From Litomosoides sigmodontis (lineage: Eukaryota; Nematoda; Chromadorea; Rhabditida; Onchocercidae), in assembly GCA_963070105.1 (NCBI GenBank), contig OY718808.1:3821738-3885737 (forward strand): 64,000 bases of DNA, written 5' to 3'. Both the position numbers and the translations under genes were made by a program. A model generated the notes under the pieces. It was given only the letters and a program-made list of their open reading frames with translations. It had not been told where the DNA came from and searched no databases. Every line of letters begins with the position of its first letter. Within the stretch, counting starts at the first letter, position 1. Positions 12,111 through 25,712 of the stretch are shown piece after piece.

Positions 12111-12948
12111 CGAGACCATTGCTAATAGCAGGCAGTGTGTGGTAGCAGCTGGAGCAATAGCCGCTGTCATCAAAAAGCTTCCTTTCCCTTTTGCTAAACT
12201 TATACCCTATCCCATTCCTATCCCATCTAATCTATTCCTCTACTAAGTACCACCACTATTACTACTACTATTACTTACCACCTTACTGCTCTGTCTACAG
12301 TGGAACTTGTATATCGTTGTCAATCACTATCCTCACAATTACTATTCCAACAGTCAAATAATATTTCAAACACTTTTTTCTTTTCGCTTGGATAAACGTT
12401 TCCGAAAAGGTAAACGTATGTACAATGTACACGTACGTATGTGCATAGATGCGTGTATTTGCAATTCCGGATTACTCACTTGCATCCGAGCAATGTTTGC
12501 TAACAACATTGTATCATTCATTGATGATTGATCGTGAGAGAAAGAATAGAAAATGAATTGAGCACATGGATTTCGGTAAAGAAGAAATGAATTTAAAATT
12601 TATCAAAATTTTGTTTTCCAACAATTGATTTCCTTGATTATGCAAATATTCGTTTCCATTGTGGTAGAAAAGTGAGAATGATTGTGTATCACGGTTACAC
12701 ACAATTAACTAATTAATTCATTTTTACTTTTTCATTTTTAAATTGATATTTATCAGATGAAATTTTCTGCAAAAAATTTCATGATAAAATAAGATAATTG
12801 CTGTAAGTGGAAGTATTATTCAAAAGTTAGCGCCAACTATTCCTTTCTTTTTTTTCAGTCATTTTACTGTTTGCTAAGATCAACGACAGTGGTGTAGTAT
12901 TAGTGCAATAATTATCAATCTCTATGTATGATTTAATCATTATCCGAT

Positions 12949-15900
12949 ATGGTTGACGATATTGCAACGGGAAATTTGCGTGCAACAACATCGAGAAAGA
13001 GAAAGGTAAGGAAGTAAACGAGTAAGTGAAGTAGGTAGGTAGCTGGTTAGGTAGGCCGACTTACTTACTTACTTACTTACTTGAGGACAAAAGGGATGTG
13101 GGAGGATTTCTGATAAGTAAATGAATAAATAAATAGCTATATTTGATGCATTTATTAGACGGTTTTTCTTTAAATGAATTAAATGGTGATATTTTAAGTA
13201 AATTAAAATGTGAAAGAAAAGATGAACTTAGGGTGCGAAAATAAAATAATTAAATAAAGCATTCATAAACACAATTTGTCACATAACTGTATATGTATTT
13301 AGCAAAAATTATTTGTAAATATTGATAAAACTGAGAAGATATCATTCAGTTTTTGCAAATATTGATAAGAATGATAATTATGATCATTGTTGATAGAATC
13401 GTAAGCAGTAAATTAACATTTTTTTTTATAATTATGATAACAGATTAATGCTAATCATAAAGTAGTAATTTTTCACATATATGTAGTGGAAAAGATATTT
13501 TAAGATATTTATAATTTCACTATTACTTTTTGATAGCAAACATCTTGTGATAATAAATAATGTGCAAGTTTTTCATTTTTTTTTTAAAAATCTCTTTTAT
13601 TTGTTATTTTTATAAATACATATAAATTACAATAAGTGCGTAAAAGTACGATAATAATTGCAAATTTCAGATATTAAAGATTATTATCCAATGAAAGAAA
13701 AAAGATGAAAAGAATTTAATTTAAAACTATAAAAGAAAAAAATGTTTAGCCGATAGCAATGAAAAGCGGTGGAAGCAGTAATAATGGTAATACGATTGTT
13801 GGTAGTGATGGTAATAGTTGTGGTACAGAATTGATGGTAGCACAAAAAAGTCGGAAATTAAAGCAATATGTGTTGGAGGAGAAACTTGATATTATCGATT
13901 ATGCTAAAGTCATTCATTTTTATCATTTCATTTTTTTCCTCATTTCTTTCATTCAAATAAAGAAAACGAAGGAACTAAATTTTAGCATTTGTAATTGGAT
14001 AATTAAATGCAGGATGTGAGCAAATGCAAATAATAGAAGTTGTAATGGGAATGAAAAGTTTGATTTTAATTAAATGTGACAGCAATAAAAAAATGTACAA
14101 TATAATTATTTTGGAGAATGTGGGAAAAAAAGAAAGTTGGTGAAGTTTTTCTTTTTTGGAGGGAGAAATAACAAGAAAAACAAAAGTAATTTTCTAATAG
14201 ATTTATGATTTTTTTTTGCTAAAAGAATTTATTGAAATTTGACCAGTAATTTGCAATTTAAATGTTGTATGCCTTTTGATAATGCACTTCGATGGAATAT
14301 TTTATGGCATTTTGTTTTTTATCGAAGGTGTCATGGAGGCGAAACTTAAAGTTTATGAAATACTTGAAATTAGTTCTTCAAATAATTTGTTCGTTTAATA
14401 GGTGAAGTAGAGGCAGAAAAAGTTTTTCAATTATTTTTTTTCTCCTTTTTTTTCTTAATAAAAAATACAAATTCTTTGTGTACGATTTATATTCATCTTG
14501 AAGGCAATGTAAGGTGAATTATTTTTGCAGATAATTGGAAATAGAGCAGCTGGACGAGAATTTAATGTTGCAGAAAGTTCAATACGTGAATGGAGGAAGA
14601 ATGAGCAAAGGCTTAGGTATTATTAGAACTTCTTTCCTCTATTGATAATAATTTTCAGAGTGTGACATTTATCGAAACAAATGAATTGTAAAGCATTTTG
14701 AGAAATAAACAAAAGCTTTTAACAGGTCAATGTTTGAAACTGCACCAGAAAGATCACGTCTGGATGGTGGCGGACGGAGGCCAGTCTCCGAAGATCTTGA
14801 AAAGGGTTTGGTTAGTTATCAAACAAAAAAATACCAATATTGAAATTATGTGCATTCCTGAGTTTGTGAAGTAACAGCTAATTAATAAATTAGATTTCCG
14901 ATGCACAAAAATCACTAATTATAGCTATACCATGCAGTAGTAATAATACATTAGTGGAATTTGCAATATCATGTAGCTAGCAGTAGCGCAATATGGTCTG
15001 TGCTACAGTGCACTTAATTAATTTATAATTATGATAACAACTATCGGAATATCACGCTTGCATCATGATGATGATTCGGTTTATTCAAAATTCCCTCATC
15101 ATAAAAACTAGCCTAATTTCAATCTTTAGGAGCGAATTATTATAATTATTCTTGCACTGTGTTTCAACTTCAGCTGATTACAGCTGTCAAATCCTAATAA
15201 AATGCTACGCATTCGTCTCCCTGTGATAGCATTAGATACATTAATTATGAGATCGGTATTAAAAATTCCAGACAATGATAGTAGTTGGTGATAATGATTA
15301 ATAGATGATGATTAAAACGAATCACCCATCGAACTCTTCGATTAAATTTCAATTTTTGTACGAGTCTAGAGAATCAATTATAGAAATTATCTTATAAAGA
15401 AAAATTTATAAAACTATTAAATTTAATAGGTTTAACATGGATCATAATTACCATAACTTTTGGTATATTCAATTAATGCTATAAGATTATCAATATTTGA
15501 CTCTATCATTATTACGATTTTCATATGTGTGAAATTTATTAATTGCAGTCTTTTCATCTGAATTAATCTGAATAATTAATTCTAGAGATAATGTTAGTTT
15601 TTTATGAATTAGACAGAGAAAAAAACACCTCAATTTTGCTTATAATTTGAATTTCTTTCTTTTTCACTATTTGGCAATTTCACTATTTGTTTGTTTTTTT
15701 TCTTCAGTTTCATAACTCAAAACTGTTTTAATGATTTTGCTTTCATTCATTCTTTCACTTTCTTTTTTTCTTTCTTTCTGTAAGTGCTGATTAATGGAAA
15801 GTAAAGCTTTCCTTTTCAACTATTTCTCTTTTCATCAATTTTTTTTTTGCTATTCAACAAATGTACGTATGCCGTAGAACTGAGGATATAATTGTTTTGT

Positions 15901-18718
15901 TTACATGTAAACTTTGAAAAATTTGCTCCTTATAATTCGTATAGGATGAGAAATGATTAAATTTTATTTTTTCATTTATTTTTTTAATGACGTTTTCTTC
16001 TGTATCAAAAATTTGAAAGATGTGATATGCAAAAAAAGAAAAAAAAAAGGTGAGAAGTATTGAAAGGTATGAAATAAGAAAAAAACAAGGGGAACGATAA
16101 ATTTTCTTTAAAATATGGCATTTTCAATTTGAAATGTCTTTTATCTTCTAAGTGCCATTTAAGCTATTTTTTGGAAATCAAAAGAATTTTTCATATAATT
16201 AGCAATAACTGTTAAAAACTTATTTTGCCTTAATCATTTTATTTCTTTTTTTCTGTAAATTATTAAATTAAGTGATATTAATTACGTTACGAAAGTGGGA
16301 AAAACCAAGTGTAGAATTAATTTACACATAGTATTATTATATAAATGAAATTTTTTTGTTATTAGCATGTTTTTAAGCTACTAAATAATTAATTAATTAA
16401 CTAAACTATTTTTTTTTGTTCTTAATGTTGTTCCTACCTAAAACTATTTTCATTTTTAAAATGAAGAATGTTGCATAATTTGAGAGCAAAAAGAACGAAA
16501 ACAAAAGTGGTCGTTTGGTAAAAATGCTTTTGCGTGATGTACGCCAAAAGTATGCGCAAAATAACTAGCACATATGAATCTTTTTAAAAAAAACGATTAA
16601 TTTAATTCAAAAAAAATTAAATTCAGAACATTTTGCAATATATTTCTGTGTAGAATTTATTTTTTTTTGTTGTCGTTGCTTTAACTATGAAAATTTATCG
16701 AAAATAATGAAATAATATTTTATTATGCATCAATTAACAAATAAGTATGCAATCGTAGGAGAATTTGAAACGGTTGATAATCGTATTAATGCTTCTTCAT
16801 CGCTTGGAATTTTGGCAAATACGTAAATGTATGTGACATTAGGGATTGTTGGCAATTAAATTTCAATTTTCAGATAAATTCATTTCATTTCAGTTATAAA
16901 CAATCAATAGTTGATATTTTTTTTTTTACTAACAACCAAGTCTATTCTGCTTTTTTTTTTCACTTTTCATAAATTTTTTTTTATTCATTCTTGGAAAGTT
17001 CAATTGATTTCTTTCATGTGAAAGATATATAACCTAAATTATGTTTGAATTTTTATAAGGGATATCTATTTGTTTTCGTATTTATCTTTTGAGGAATGGC
17101 GAGAGAGGAAGAGAAGATAGGATAAATTTAAAAATGAATTGTAATAAATTTGCAGCTACAATATGTGACATCAAGGAGTGATGGCGAAACAGTTCTAACG
17201 TGGCATGATATTAAGGAAAAAGCAAATACGTTATGGAAGGATATTTGTGATCGAAATCCGAAATATAGCGATCGTGGCTTTACCGCTAATATGGTACATT
17301 TCTTATATGCAATTTTTAATGATAATAGGCAGTATGGATATTAGACTAGCGCTAAGCTCTTTTTATGTTTTAAAATGAATTAATAGTTTGAAATGAAGGA
17401 ATTAGTTGGGATGTGCATAGGAATGTAATTTTTTGGCATTATAAGCCGTGTTTCAATAGAACTCCAGGGAAACTTCCAATCGATATTTGAAAATTTCTTA
17501 ACATGCATGGATTCAAATATTACATTCGTAATTATAATCCACTTCTATCACAAAATATTGCATGTTAGTATAAATGCGACAAAATTGCGTAATTTTACAG
17601 TTTCGAAAATTTTAATTGCTCAAGAAGTAAAAAATAAGTGAATGATTAAATAACAGAATATGCTTTGGAAATAACTGTAATCCACAATTATTTACATTCG
17701 CAATTATTTACATTTGCATTAAAAAAAAAATGCAATTACAATTTTAGGGTGGACTTTTTTTTGCAAATCGATTGTTCGATGTGTTTGTTTGAACAAAAAA
17801 AGTGCAGTCATAAAATTTTGCTGTTATAAAAAGAATGAATTTAAATCATAGCGAATTTTAAAGAATGAAACATAAAGGAATAATATTTTCGCTTAAAATA
17901 ATCATCCATTTCTTTCATCTTTTCCTCGAAAATATTTCAAAAAGTGGGAAAAATTTAAAAATTAATTTTTCTATGCTAAAAAGATCATAAGAATAGGAAT
18001 AATACCTTACGATTTATATTTTAACATTTTATTTTATGCCAATTTTTTTCTCGTAATTTTGTCAACTCACATAAGTTATGATGCATTTTGTTCAATTTCC
18101 ACTTCGTGTAATGTTTAATGAGATTTTACTTCGTTTCACAACAATGAATTATTTTGTTTTTTTTTTGATTTTTTGCAGGGTTGGGTAGCACGTTTTGTAC
18201 GACGTAATAATATTACCCTTCAAGTGACTAATTCTGCTTCTACAATTGCACCAAAATTAATTAATAGCAGCGGTAATTGTAGCGGTGATATCATTAAGCA
18301 TTTGATAAATCAACCGGATGATGATAATTCTCTCGGCTGCAGTTCAACATCACTTATCGCGGAAAATTCATCCTCCACATCATCACCAACTGGAACATCT
18401 CAAATTTCTGATCATACTACTGTTGCAAATACTCATAATTGTTGTTGCAATGATATTACAAAAATAAATGCAACAACAACAACGGCAACACCGACAATAG
18501 CTACTGTTACCGCTACCAATAATGGTCCTACATCGGCTAGAAAACGTCGTAAAAATTTTACACCGAAAAAAATTGTTCCAAATGATGTGATTTGTTTAGC
18601 AACAAATAACAGAACCAATGACAGTACTACTACTACTACCACAACTACAGTAATAGCATCAACAACAACACCAATAGGAACAACGACAAGTACAACAACA
18701 AGAACGGAAGTAATTTAA
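12949..18718 (+). CDS. Brinker/Pogo plus CENP-B-type HTH DNA-binding protein
   Basis: Six exons (12949-13005, 13750-13908, 14531-14616, 14726-14810, 17156-17293, 18179-18718) give 354 aa with fully consistent phases. A first helix-turn-helix of the Brinker/Pogo type covers about residues 58-100, with the signatures KLDIIDYAK, NRAAGREFNV and SIREWRK. A second, CENP-B/Tc5-type HTH covers about 115-185, with DIKEKANTLW and GWVARFVRRNNI. The last 150 residues are Ser/Thr/Asn-rich low complexity with one basic patch (RKRRKNFTPKK, possible nuclear localisation). In Pogo-superfamily transposases these two HTHs precede a DDE nuclease; none is present here, so this looks like a domesticated DNA-binding protein or transcription factor. 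The start at 12949 is preceded by no obvious spliced-leader acceptor and could lie further upstream. The large intron of 2.3 kb shows no gene. Confidence 0.8.
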
Positions 18719-21700
18719 GCAAAAATTGGACCAAATTATATTGGTGTTTTCTTATAGGACGTAATTTCAGGATTATCACATTTCAACATATTACTTTACT
18801 TGTAGGATTTGTTAATACGACAAGTATCAATGATTGGAAATTAAATTGTAAATATTGTATATTACTATCAATAATTGAAAAATCGTACATGCGTTGTAAG
18901 TACCAATTATTAAGCATTTGAATTATTGACGCTATAAAAGTATCATAATTAGAAATTAAATGGGACGTATACAAATAGCAGTGAGTTGAATAGTACGTAA
19001 TTGTAATTATAAAATTTTTTTCCCTTTACCTTCTCGTTCTTGCGCTGTCTCTTTCTCTCTCTTTCTTCATTCTGCATGATTCGTACTTTAAGTTTATTTG
19101 AAAAATTTTTGTAATTAAATTCAAATAAGAACATTCCAGAATTAGTGTTCAAATACGAAGACAATTCTCACATGATTAATATTACTTTTTTTTTGTATGA
19201 TTCTTTTTGCTTCTATTTTCCTTTTTTATTTCGTATATTATTTATTACTAAAATTTGTTAAAATTTGATAATTTTTTTATAACCTAAAAATTCATTTATT
19301 ATTATTGTTACTAGTTTATTCTGATAGTTCTCATTTTTTTCTTTTTCTTTCTACTTTTTGCGCAAGGTTTTTATTAATTCGTTTTATTTGGTTTTGCTTT
19401 CATGTAATTTTTTGTTCTAAGTCAATTTCTTGCCTTCTTTTACTTTCATCAGGGAGATATGATGTGTTTCTTCTTTTCTCTCTCTCTCTCTCTGTTTCTT
19501 AAATTCAACAAACTCATTTTAATTAGTCATATGTTTTACTATTCAAGTTGTATTAGATCAGTTACACTTTCTTGAATTTTCCGAAGCAAAAAAGATGAGA
19601 AAATGGAATATTAATGAGAAGGGAAGGAAAACATACAAATTTGATAGCTCCATCCTTTTCAATTATTATTGAAAAAAAAGAAAAAGGCATTCTTCAGATC
19701 GAATTTTACTTTTCCTTTTTTTTTCTAAGCTATCGATATTTCTACCATCCATCTGTTCTTCCTCTTTCTTACACGTTTCTTCTTCCAATAGAACAAAAAA
19801 AAAGACGAATTTTTTTTCAAATTATCAATATTTCAATTGTAATATTTCCGGGTTTTCGTTTTCCATTTTTTTCTGTCTCTCTCCTTTCTCTTCCTCTCCT
19901 CGTCATTTTTCTTTGATTTCTTCTTGAAATTTTAATTTTAATTAATAGAAAAAAAAGGCGATATGTAATAGGGTAATGTTACATGAATCATAAGTTATTA
20001 TAATTATTTCTCTCTTCCTACGTTTGCTTTACCTTGCAGCTTTCACTCATACGTTCTCAACAAAATGCCTCATAATGAATTCATCCGGTTGGTGCCGTTT
20101 CCTTTCATGTCCGGTTGATATCATATTGCCTTTGATATTTCTTTGTCGCAGAAAGTTTCATTTCCTTACAATTTTTTCGTAGCACTTTTTAGCTTTTAAT
20201 AAATTTTGGTAAGTGCTGGTTAGTGATGTTTTTCTTCTTCTCCGTCTTTTTTTTTTTTTAATTCGATAGTAGCACTTTGCTTAAATTGTTAAAAGATTTC
20301 CTTTTTCTCTATTATTATTATTTTTCTATTATTATTTTTTGTTATTACTATTTTCACTATTTTTCATATTATTACTTATTATTGTAACTATTTTTGATAA
20401 TAATTGTTACTACCACTATTGATATTATTGCTATTAATATTATTACTATTACTATTAATATTATTACTATTAATATTATTACTATTAATATTATTACTAT
20501 TAATATTATTACTATTAATATTATTACTATTAATATTATTACTATTAATATTATTACTATTAATATTATTACTATTAATATTATTACTATTAATATTATT
20601 ACTATTAATATTATTACTATTAATATTATTACTATTAATATTATTACTATTAATATTATTACTATTAATATTATTACTATTAATATTATTACTATTAATA
20701 TTATTACTATTAATATTATTACTATTAATATTATTACTATTAATATTATTACTATTAATATTATTACTATTAATATTGTTATTCAGACACGAAACGTACG
20801 AATTAATATAGAAGTGGTATTTGTGTATGCTTCGTGGAAAGTTATCCCATCATTTGCATTATTTGTGTAATTTTAGCAATATATTTCCCAATTTAATCAG
20901 TGTGTTAGTAATTCATAATTTTTTCACAAAGATTAGTGAATGATGGCGAAAGCATTCCATCGTTTAATTATTTTTTTACTTAAATTTCAAAAGTAATAAT
21001 TTTTATTTTATTACAGTTTTGTTAGTGATACAGCTCACGTTTATTGGAATTATTCTTTTGAAAATATGAATTTCAAAATCTTTTGCCTTTCAACGCTCAA
21101 TTATTTTACTGAGTATAATAGAGTTTTCTTCTTTATTTTCTAATATTTTTTTTTTCGTTTGTTAAATTAATTGTTATCTTCTCCGTCCAATCCTAATAAT
21201 TGAAAGTGGCAAAATTGGAAAATGAAGAGCACAAGGTATGAAGAGTTATAGACATGAAGTTAATATTGTTTGAAATTTGAAATAATAGTTAAATTTAAAA
21301 GTAAAGTCTAAGAAAAATTTTGTTAATTTGAATTAAATTTGTGGGTGAAATTTATTCAAATGGTTTGTCAAATTTTATAATAAATACTAATGATTCCATA
21401 TGATATTGTAAATGGTAGTGTAGGATAGACCAACAAATGTTAGCATTCGTTTAGCGTAATTAAATGAATAAAATCGTTTATTTCATCGATTAGCTACTTC
21501 GTTTAATTCATTTGGGTTATTTTAACTGGTCAGCTAGTTAATCAACTAATTGGTTGCTTCTTTTCGTCACAGTTGAAACGATTGGTGTAGTTCGTATTGT
21601 TTGTTTGACAAATAAAAATATTTCGAACAAAAAGGAAGCTTTTTTTCGACTAATTAGTTGATGGATTGGCTTAAATTAAACCTCTAAGCTGCTTGATATT

Positions 21701-24521
21701 TTGTTGATATTGGTTATTATTTTTCCCTCTCTCTCCCTCTCTCTCTATCTCTTTCACTCTTCTGAATTTGATTGTTTTTCTTTTATTATTCACCACATTT
21801 GTGAAAATTTCTCTTTTCATTGAAAACCGGTTGTAATATTGTTCAAATTAATTCTAAATTCAAATTTATTCTATTACAAATTTAGTTGATGGAGTGGAGG
21901 AGATGGATAAATATTGAAGTGTAAGTGAAGTGCAATTGAATGAATGCTTTAAATAATTTGTTTTTTGTTTTTTTAAATAAATGCTAATTAGCTAGGTAGA
22001 TCGATAGTTTGTTGCATTTCGTGAAAAAAAACAAATAATATTTAATTGTTAATTGGTTATTATATTTGATTTGGGCGATATAAAAAATAATACAGTGTTG
22101 CGTGGATGTGGAAGAATTTCAAAATATTTGAAAAATAAAGTTACTATTTTAATTAATAGCAAATAGGTAATTTTAATTTCATATTTATGTAATGTAACTA
22201 TAATTGTGATGAAAAGGAAATTTTAGAATTTATGCGCAGGAAAAAAATATTAAGGTGTAACCTGAAAATATAATAGCGCGGCGATAGTCGGAAAGACTTT
22301 CTGACTTGGATGAAAAAAGTTTGATGCACTTATTGAAATAATCTGTGAAATATTCTACAAGAAGGAATTCAGAATTTGCAACATCACAAAGCACCGACAG
22401 GAATAGTGCTAAAAAAAATAGTAAAATCATTTTTTTATATTAGAATCCAAAAATTTATCATTTCAAGCGTGTATTGTGTCATTTTTACGTGATGCGGTAG
22501 CAATGTAAAACTTGAGGCTCTTCGGTATTCAAAGTGTTCCTATGCAATCAGCTGATTTCATTATGAAAGATAACAAAGCGTTTTTTTTTAATTGAAAAAA
22601 AAACCTTTACAATCAAAAAATTGACTGATGGTGGATTTTAACTGAAATTTAGGTCCGTTGAAGTTCAAGTAATATGACGTTGCATTTATTTCCTTGATGT
22701 ACTGATAAGAGCAATATTTCGGAGGCCGATCGATTAATCCAATTGATTGGCTAAATAAGTGATATTTTTGATTACTTTTAAATAATCAAGTAATTTGATG
22801 TCGAAACACTGGCCAATGGTTGATGGAATAATTAAACTGATTATGTTATGAATTGATGCTATCATATGGATGAGTAGAGTGTGTAGCTGAAACTAGTATT
22901 TAGCATTGAAATTTTCCAATTTGAATTTAAATTTTTCAATTCTTTGTTTCAAATTATTGAATTTCAATCTTTTGTTCTAGCCGTTTGCTCGATTTATGCG
23001 ACGAAACATTCATTCCATTTGGCGGCGATTTCTTTGATCAAATTTTTGCATAGGTACTGAATTCTGCGACTGAAAAAATATCGGCCATAAATTCTTATGC
23101 AAATGTTTGCATACTAGCAAAATGATAACATTTTTATCGTTTCCATAAATTTTAAAAATGTCGATGAGCTCCAAATCACACTAATCAATGAATTAACTTT
23201 CCAACTTTTGGCTCAAAATTTTCCACTAAAACAATTGCAGTAGTAATTTATGAAATGTAAAATTTTGCATCCGAGGAATTTTTCTAATACCATTTATTTT
23301 GAAATATGTGATAAAGGTGATCAAATGAAACGACCGGAATTTTTTGTTTGGAAAAGTCATACGCCGTTTTAAATTAAACTGTGCCTATTTGAATTTTTGA
23401 AAAAATGCTTAAATTGAATATTTCAAAATTATTATTGGTGGACAATATGTGACGTACTTTTTTCATTTTTCTTCGTACAACACAAGCAATGTGCTTCTAT
23501 TCATTCATGCACTTTGCTTTTAGGTACTTCAACGAAATTTGTAAAATGTAATGAAATTTAAGGTATTTAATTGCAACTGACAATTTATTTAAATATTTCT
23601 TAGGAAAAACCTTTACTTAAGTAAAATCAATTTGATACAAAGTAAGATGAAGTAAGCAATTATTTAAAAATGGTTTCCAAAAGGCACCAATTTGTCAAAA
23701 AATTTTTAAAAAACCAAAATCTCAAATTCCTAATTTGAAATCGCATGGATGGTGAAACGAATTTAAATATTTTATTCTATTATTCTCCTCTACAAACTGA
23801 TGAAAATAATTACAATTTGTCCACAAGTGAACGCACACACGTTTACTTATACCTTTTTTTAGGTTTTCAATTCAAATTTATTACTTGATAGGTATTCCAA
23901 TCAACCGTTTCACATTGCCAATTATAAATTAGTAGCAAAAATAATGTTAAGGAAAAGGAGACGGAAATCTCTTCATCCTTCTGTTTACGATGGAAGCATT
24001 TCTCGTTCTTCGCCCTATAATTCCAAAAGTTTTAAGTTAAAGAAAAAAAATGGATGATAATTTATCAAATATGACATAACTTTACATTTTACTTCTTTAA
24101 TAAAATGGCGAAATATTTTTTAGAGACTAAAAACAGAGTTTTTTTTCCTCTTTAAATTTTAAAAATGAAGGACGCAATAATTGAAAAATTTAGATAAAGA
24201 GAGAAGCGCTCCCTTTTGCTAAATTAAATGATTGCGTAAACCGAAATGAAATCTAATTTATGATGTTGTATTTTCCTTCCCACTCACTCAAACAGCTTTC
24301 AATCTATTGGGATCACATAAAGTTTGTAAGAGTTCATTGTTCTACAGTATCACTCAAATAATTCGGTAAAATTTACTCGTAAAGGTTGTAGTAGAGTCCT
24401 GCTAGTAGTTTCATTCATGTGAAATTTTTATTGTGTCTAATTTAGACTAGCAATTATTGATTAGCAGCTGTAGCATGCAATGAGTGATATTTTAAACATC
24501 AATAAATTGAAAATTTTTAAA
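18719..24521. other. Gene-poor region
   Basis: There is no open frame with family similarity or a convincing exon chain on either strand. The open frames of 60-100 codons here are Phe/Ser-rich readings of pyrimidine tracts. The only structured element is the minisatellite at 20.4-20.8 kb. Confidence 0.45.
20435..20777 (+). repeat. 15-bp minisatellite, about 23 copies
   Basis: The unit TTATTACTATTAATA is repeated about 23 times with essentially no variation, flanked by degenerate ATT/ACT triplets on the left (about 20305-20434). It produces long spurious Leu/Ile frames. The purity implies recent expansion or active homogenisation. Confidence 0.95.
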
Positions 24522-25271
24522 TCAAACCGGAAATATCGTTTCCAAATTGAGTACACCAATATCAAACACCTTCTTGGCTGTTTTCCCTTCACTAATATAA
24601 CTAGATGGAATTTTGAATTTTAATTTTCGTTGTCCGATCTTAAAAAAAGAAGAAAAAGATTGTAAATTAGAGAAAAAAATTAATAAGTTTAATTGCATTT
24701 AGTAAAAATGATAGCTTCGAATTTAGCACTAATGCTTGTAACGCTTTTCTTTTTCAAACAATCACTAAATAACATGATGAATTTACAGCAGAATTTAATT
24801 AACGAAGTGCCAAATGAAGAATTAAAATTAAAGAAAAATCGCTAACCTTTAGATTATCATCGCAATCATGATATACCTTGAGTGTCGGATCGATATTAGT
24901 TAATTCAGCTGTATCACCTTTCAACATAAATGCACCTCGTTCATCGGTATATCCCTGATCAAGAAGATCATCCGGATCAGGCCCTGAAGAAAAAAGCAAC
25001 TGCTCCAGAATTTTATGTGTCATTAATTTTTTACTTTTTTTTTCAACTGCAAAAGAAAAATAATTAAATTGTGCACAGTGTAAAAAGTAAAAATATAAAA
25101 GTAAATTAGAAAATGAAAATTACCAGAATCTTCATCCCAAAGTTTCACGCGAACGTTACGTGCTGCAGCACTACCACATAGTAATTTGCCTTTTACTGCA
25201 ACAGCCTGCTGTCGTACAGCTGTTGAAAGCACGGCAAAACTAAGCACCAGGAATGGAAACCAAAAATGCAT
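24522..25271 (-). CDS. Transthyretin-like secreted protein 1
   Basis: Three exons on the minus strand (25271-25124, 24983-24847, 24638-24522) give 133 aa. An N-terminal hydrophobic signal peptide (about residues 1-19) is followed by the nematode transthyretin-like (TTL) fold. Recognisable blocks are the VAVKGKLLCG strand, VKLWDEDSGPDPDDLL, the YTDERGAF turn, and YHDCDD; the two remaining Cys (in LLCG and HDCD) are the usual family pair. The C-terminus ends NLETIFPV. TTL proteins are secreted, often as extracellular ligands or bridging proteins, and are expanded in nematodes; the role of this one is unknown. A TTTTAAG directly before the ATG could be a spliced-leader acceptor. It lies 441 bp downstream of a paralogue in the same orientation with identical intron positions and phases. 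Confidence 0.92.
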
Positions 25272-25712
25272 CTTAAAATATGCAATGTAACAAAGTCCGG
25301 TAAAAAAATACCTATCCCGAACAACCGGATCATCTACTATGTTTATCTAAATCCTGAAGATACTTTCCATCATATGCCATTCTCGGATAGGCGAACCCCT
25401 AAACTCATAGAAGTTATTTATTGATCATTTCACATTAACATCCATTTAATGCGATCGAATCAATTGTAATTTTTTGCTAAATTGTCACTTTGGTGAAATT
25501 TTTGGAAAAAAGTCAAATTTTTAAAAATTTCACTTTATTTAAATTATTTAGAAATTAAAATTATGGTGCATAAAACCATCCGATATTAATATAGCACAGA
25601 AATATAAATAAATGAAAAATTTATCATAATAAAAACAATTCATTGCAGCTATCATTTGTTTGGAATTAATTACATTAGCACAAGTATGTGATATCATCTC
25701 TCAGGTATACTT

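Larger units (their letters stand above)
8932..12948. other. Intergenic region, microsatellite-rich
   Basis: There is no supportable gene. AT-rich unique sequence runs to about 10.3 kb, followed by 1.8 kb packed with different simple repeats and one GC-rich hairpin (listed separately). The last 800 bp are plain AT-rich sequence leading into the helix-turn-helix gene. Confidence 0.5.

Noticed and set aside
18433..18642. Val-rich minus-strand open frame
   Set aside because: Antisense shadow of the Thr-rich (ACA/ACT) tail of the HTH protein.
20394..20870. Ile/Thr/Asn- and Leu-repeat open frames
   Set aside because: Generated by the 15-bp minisatellite whose unit length is a multiple of three.
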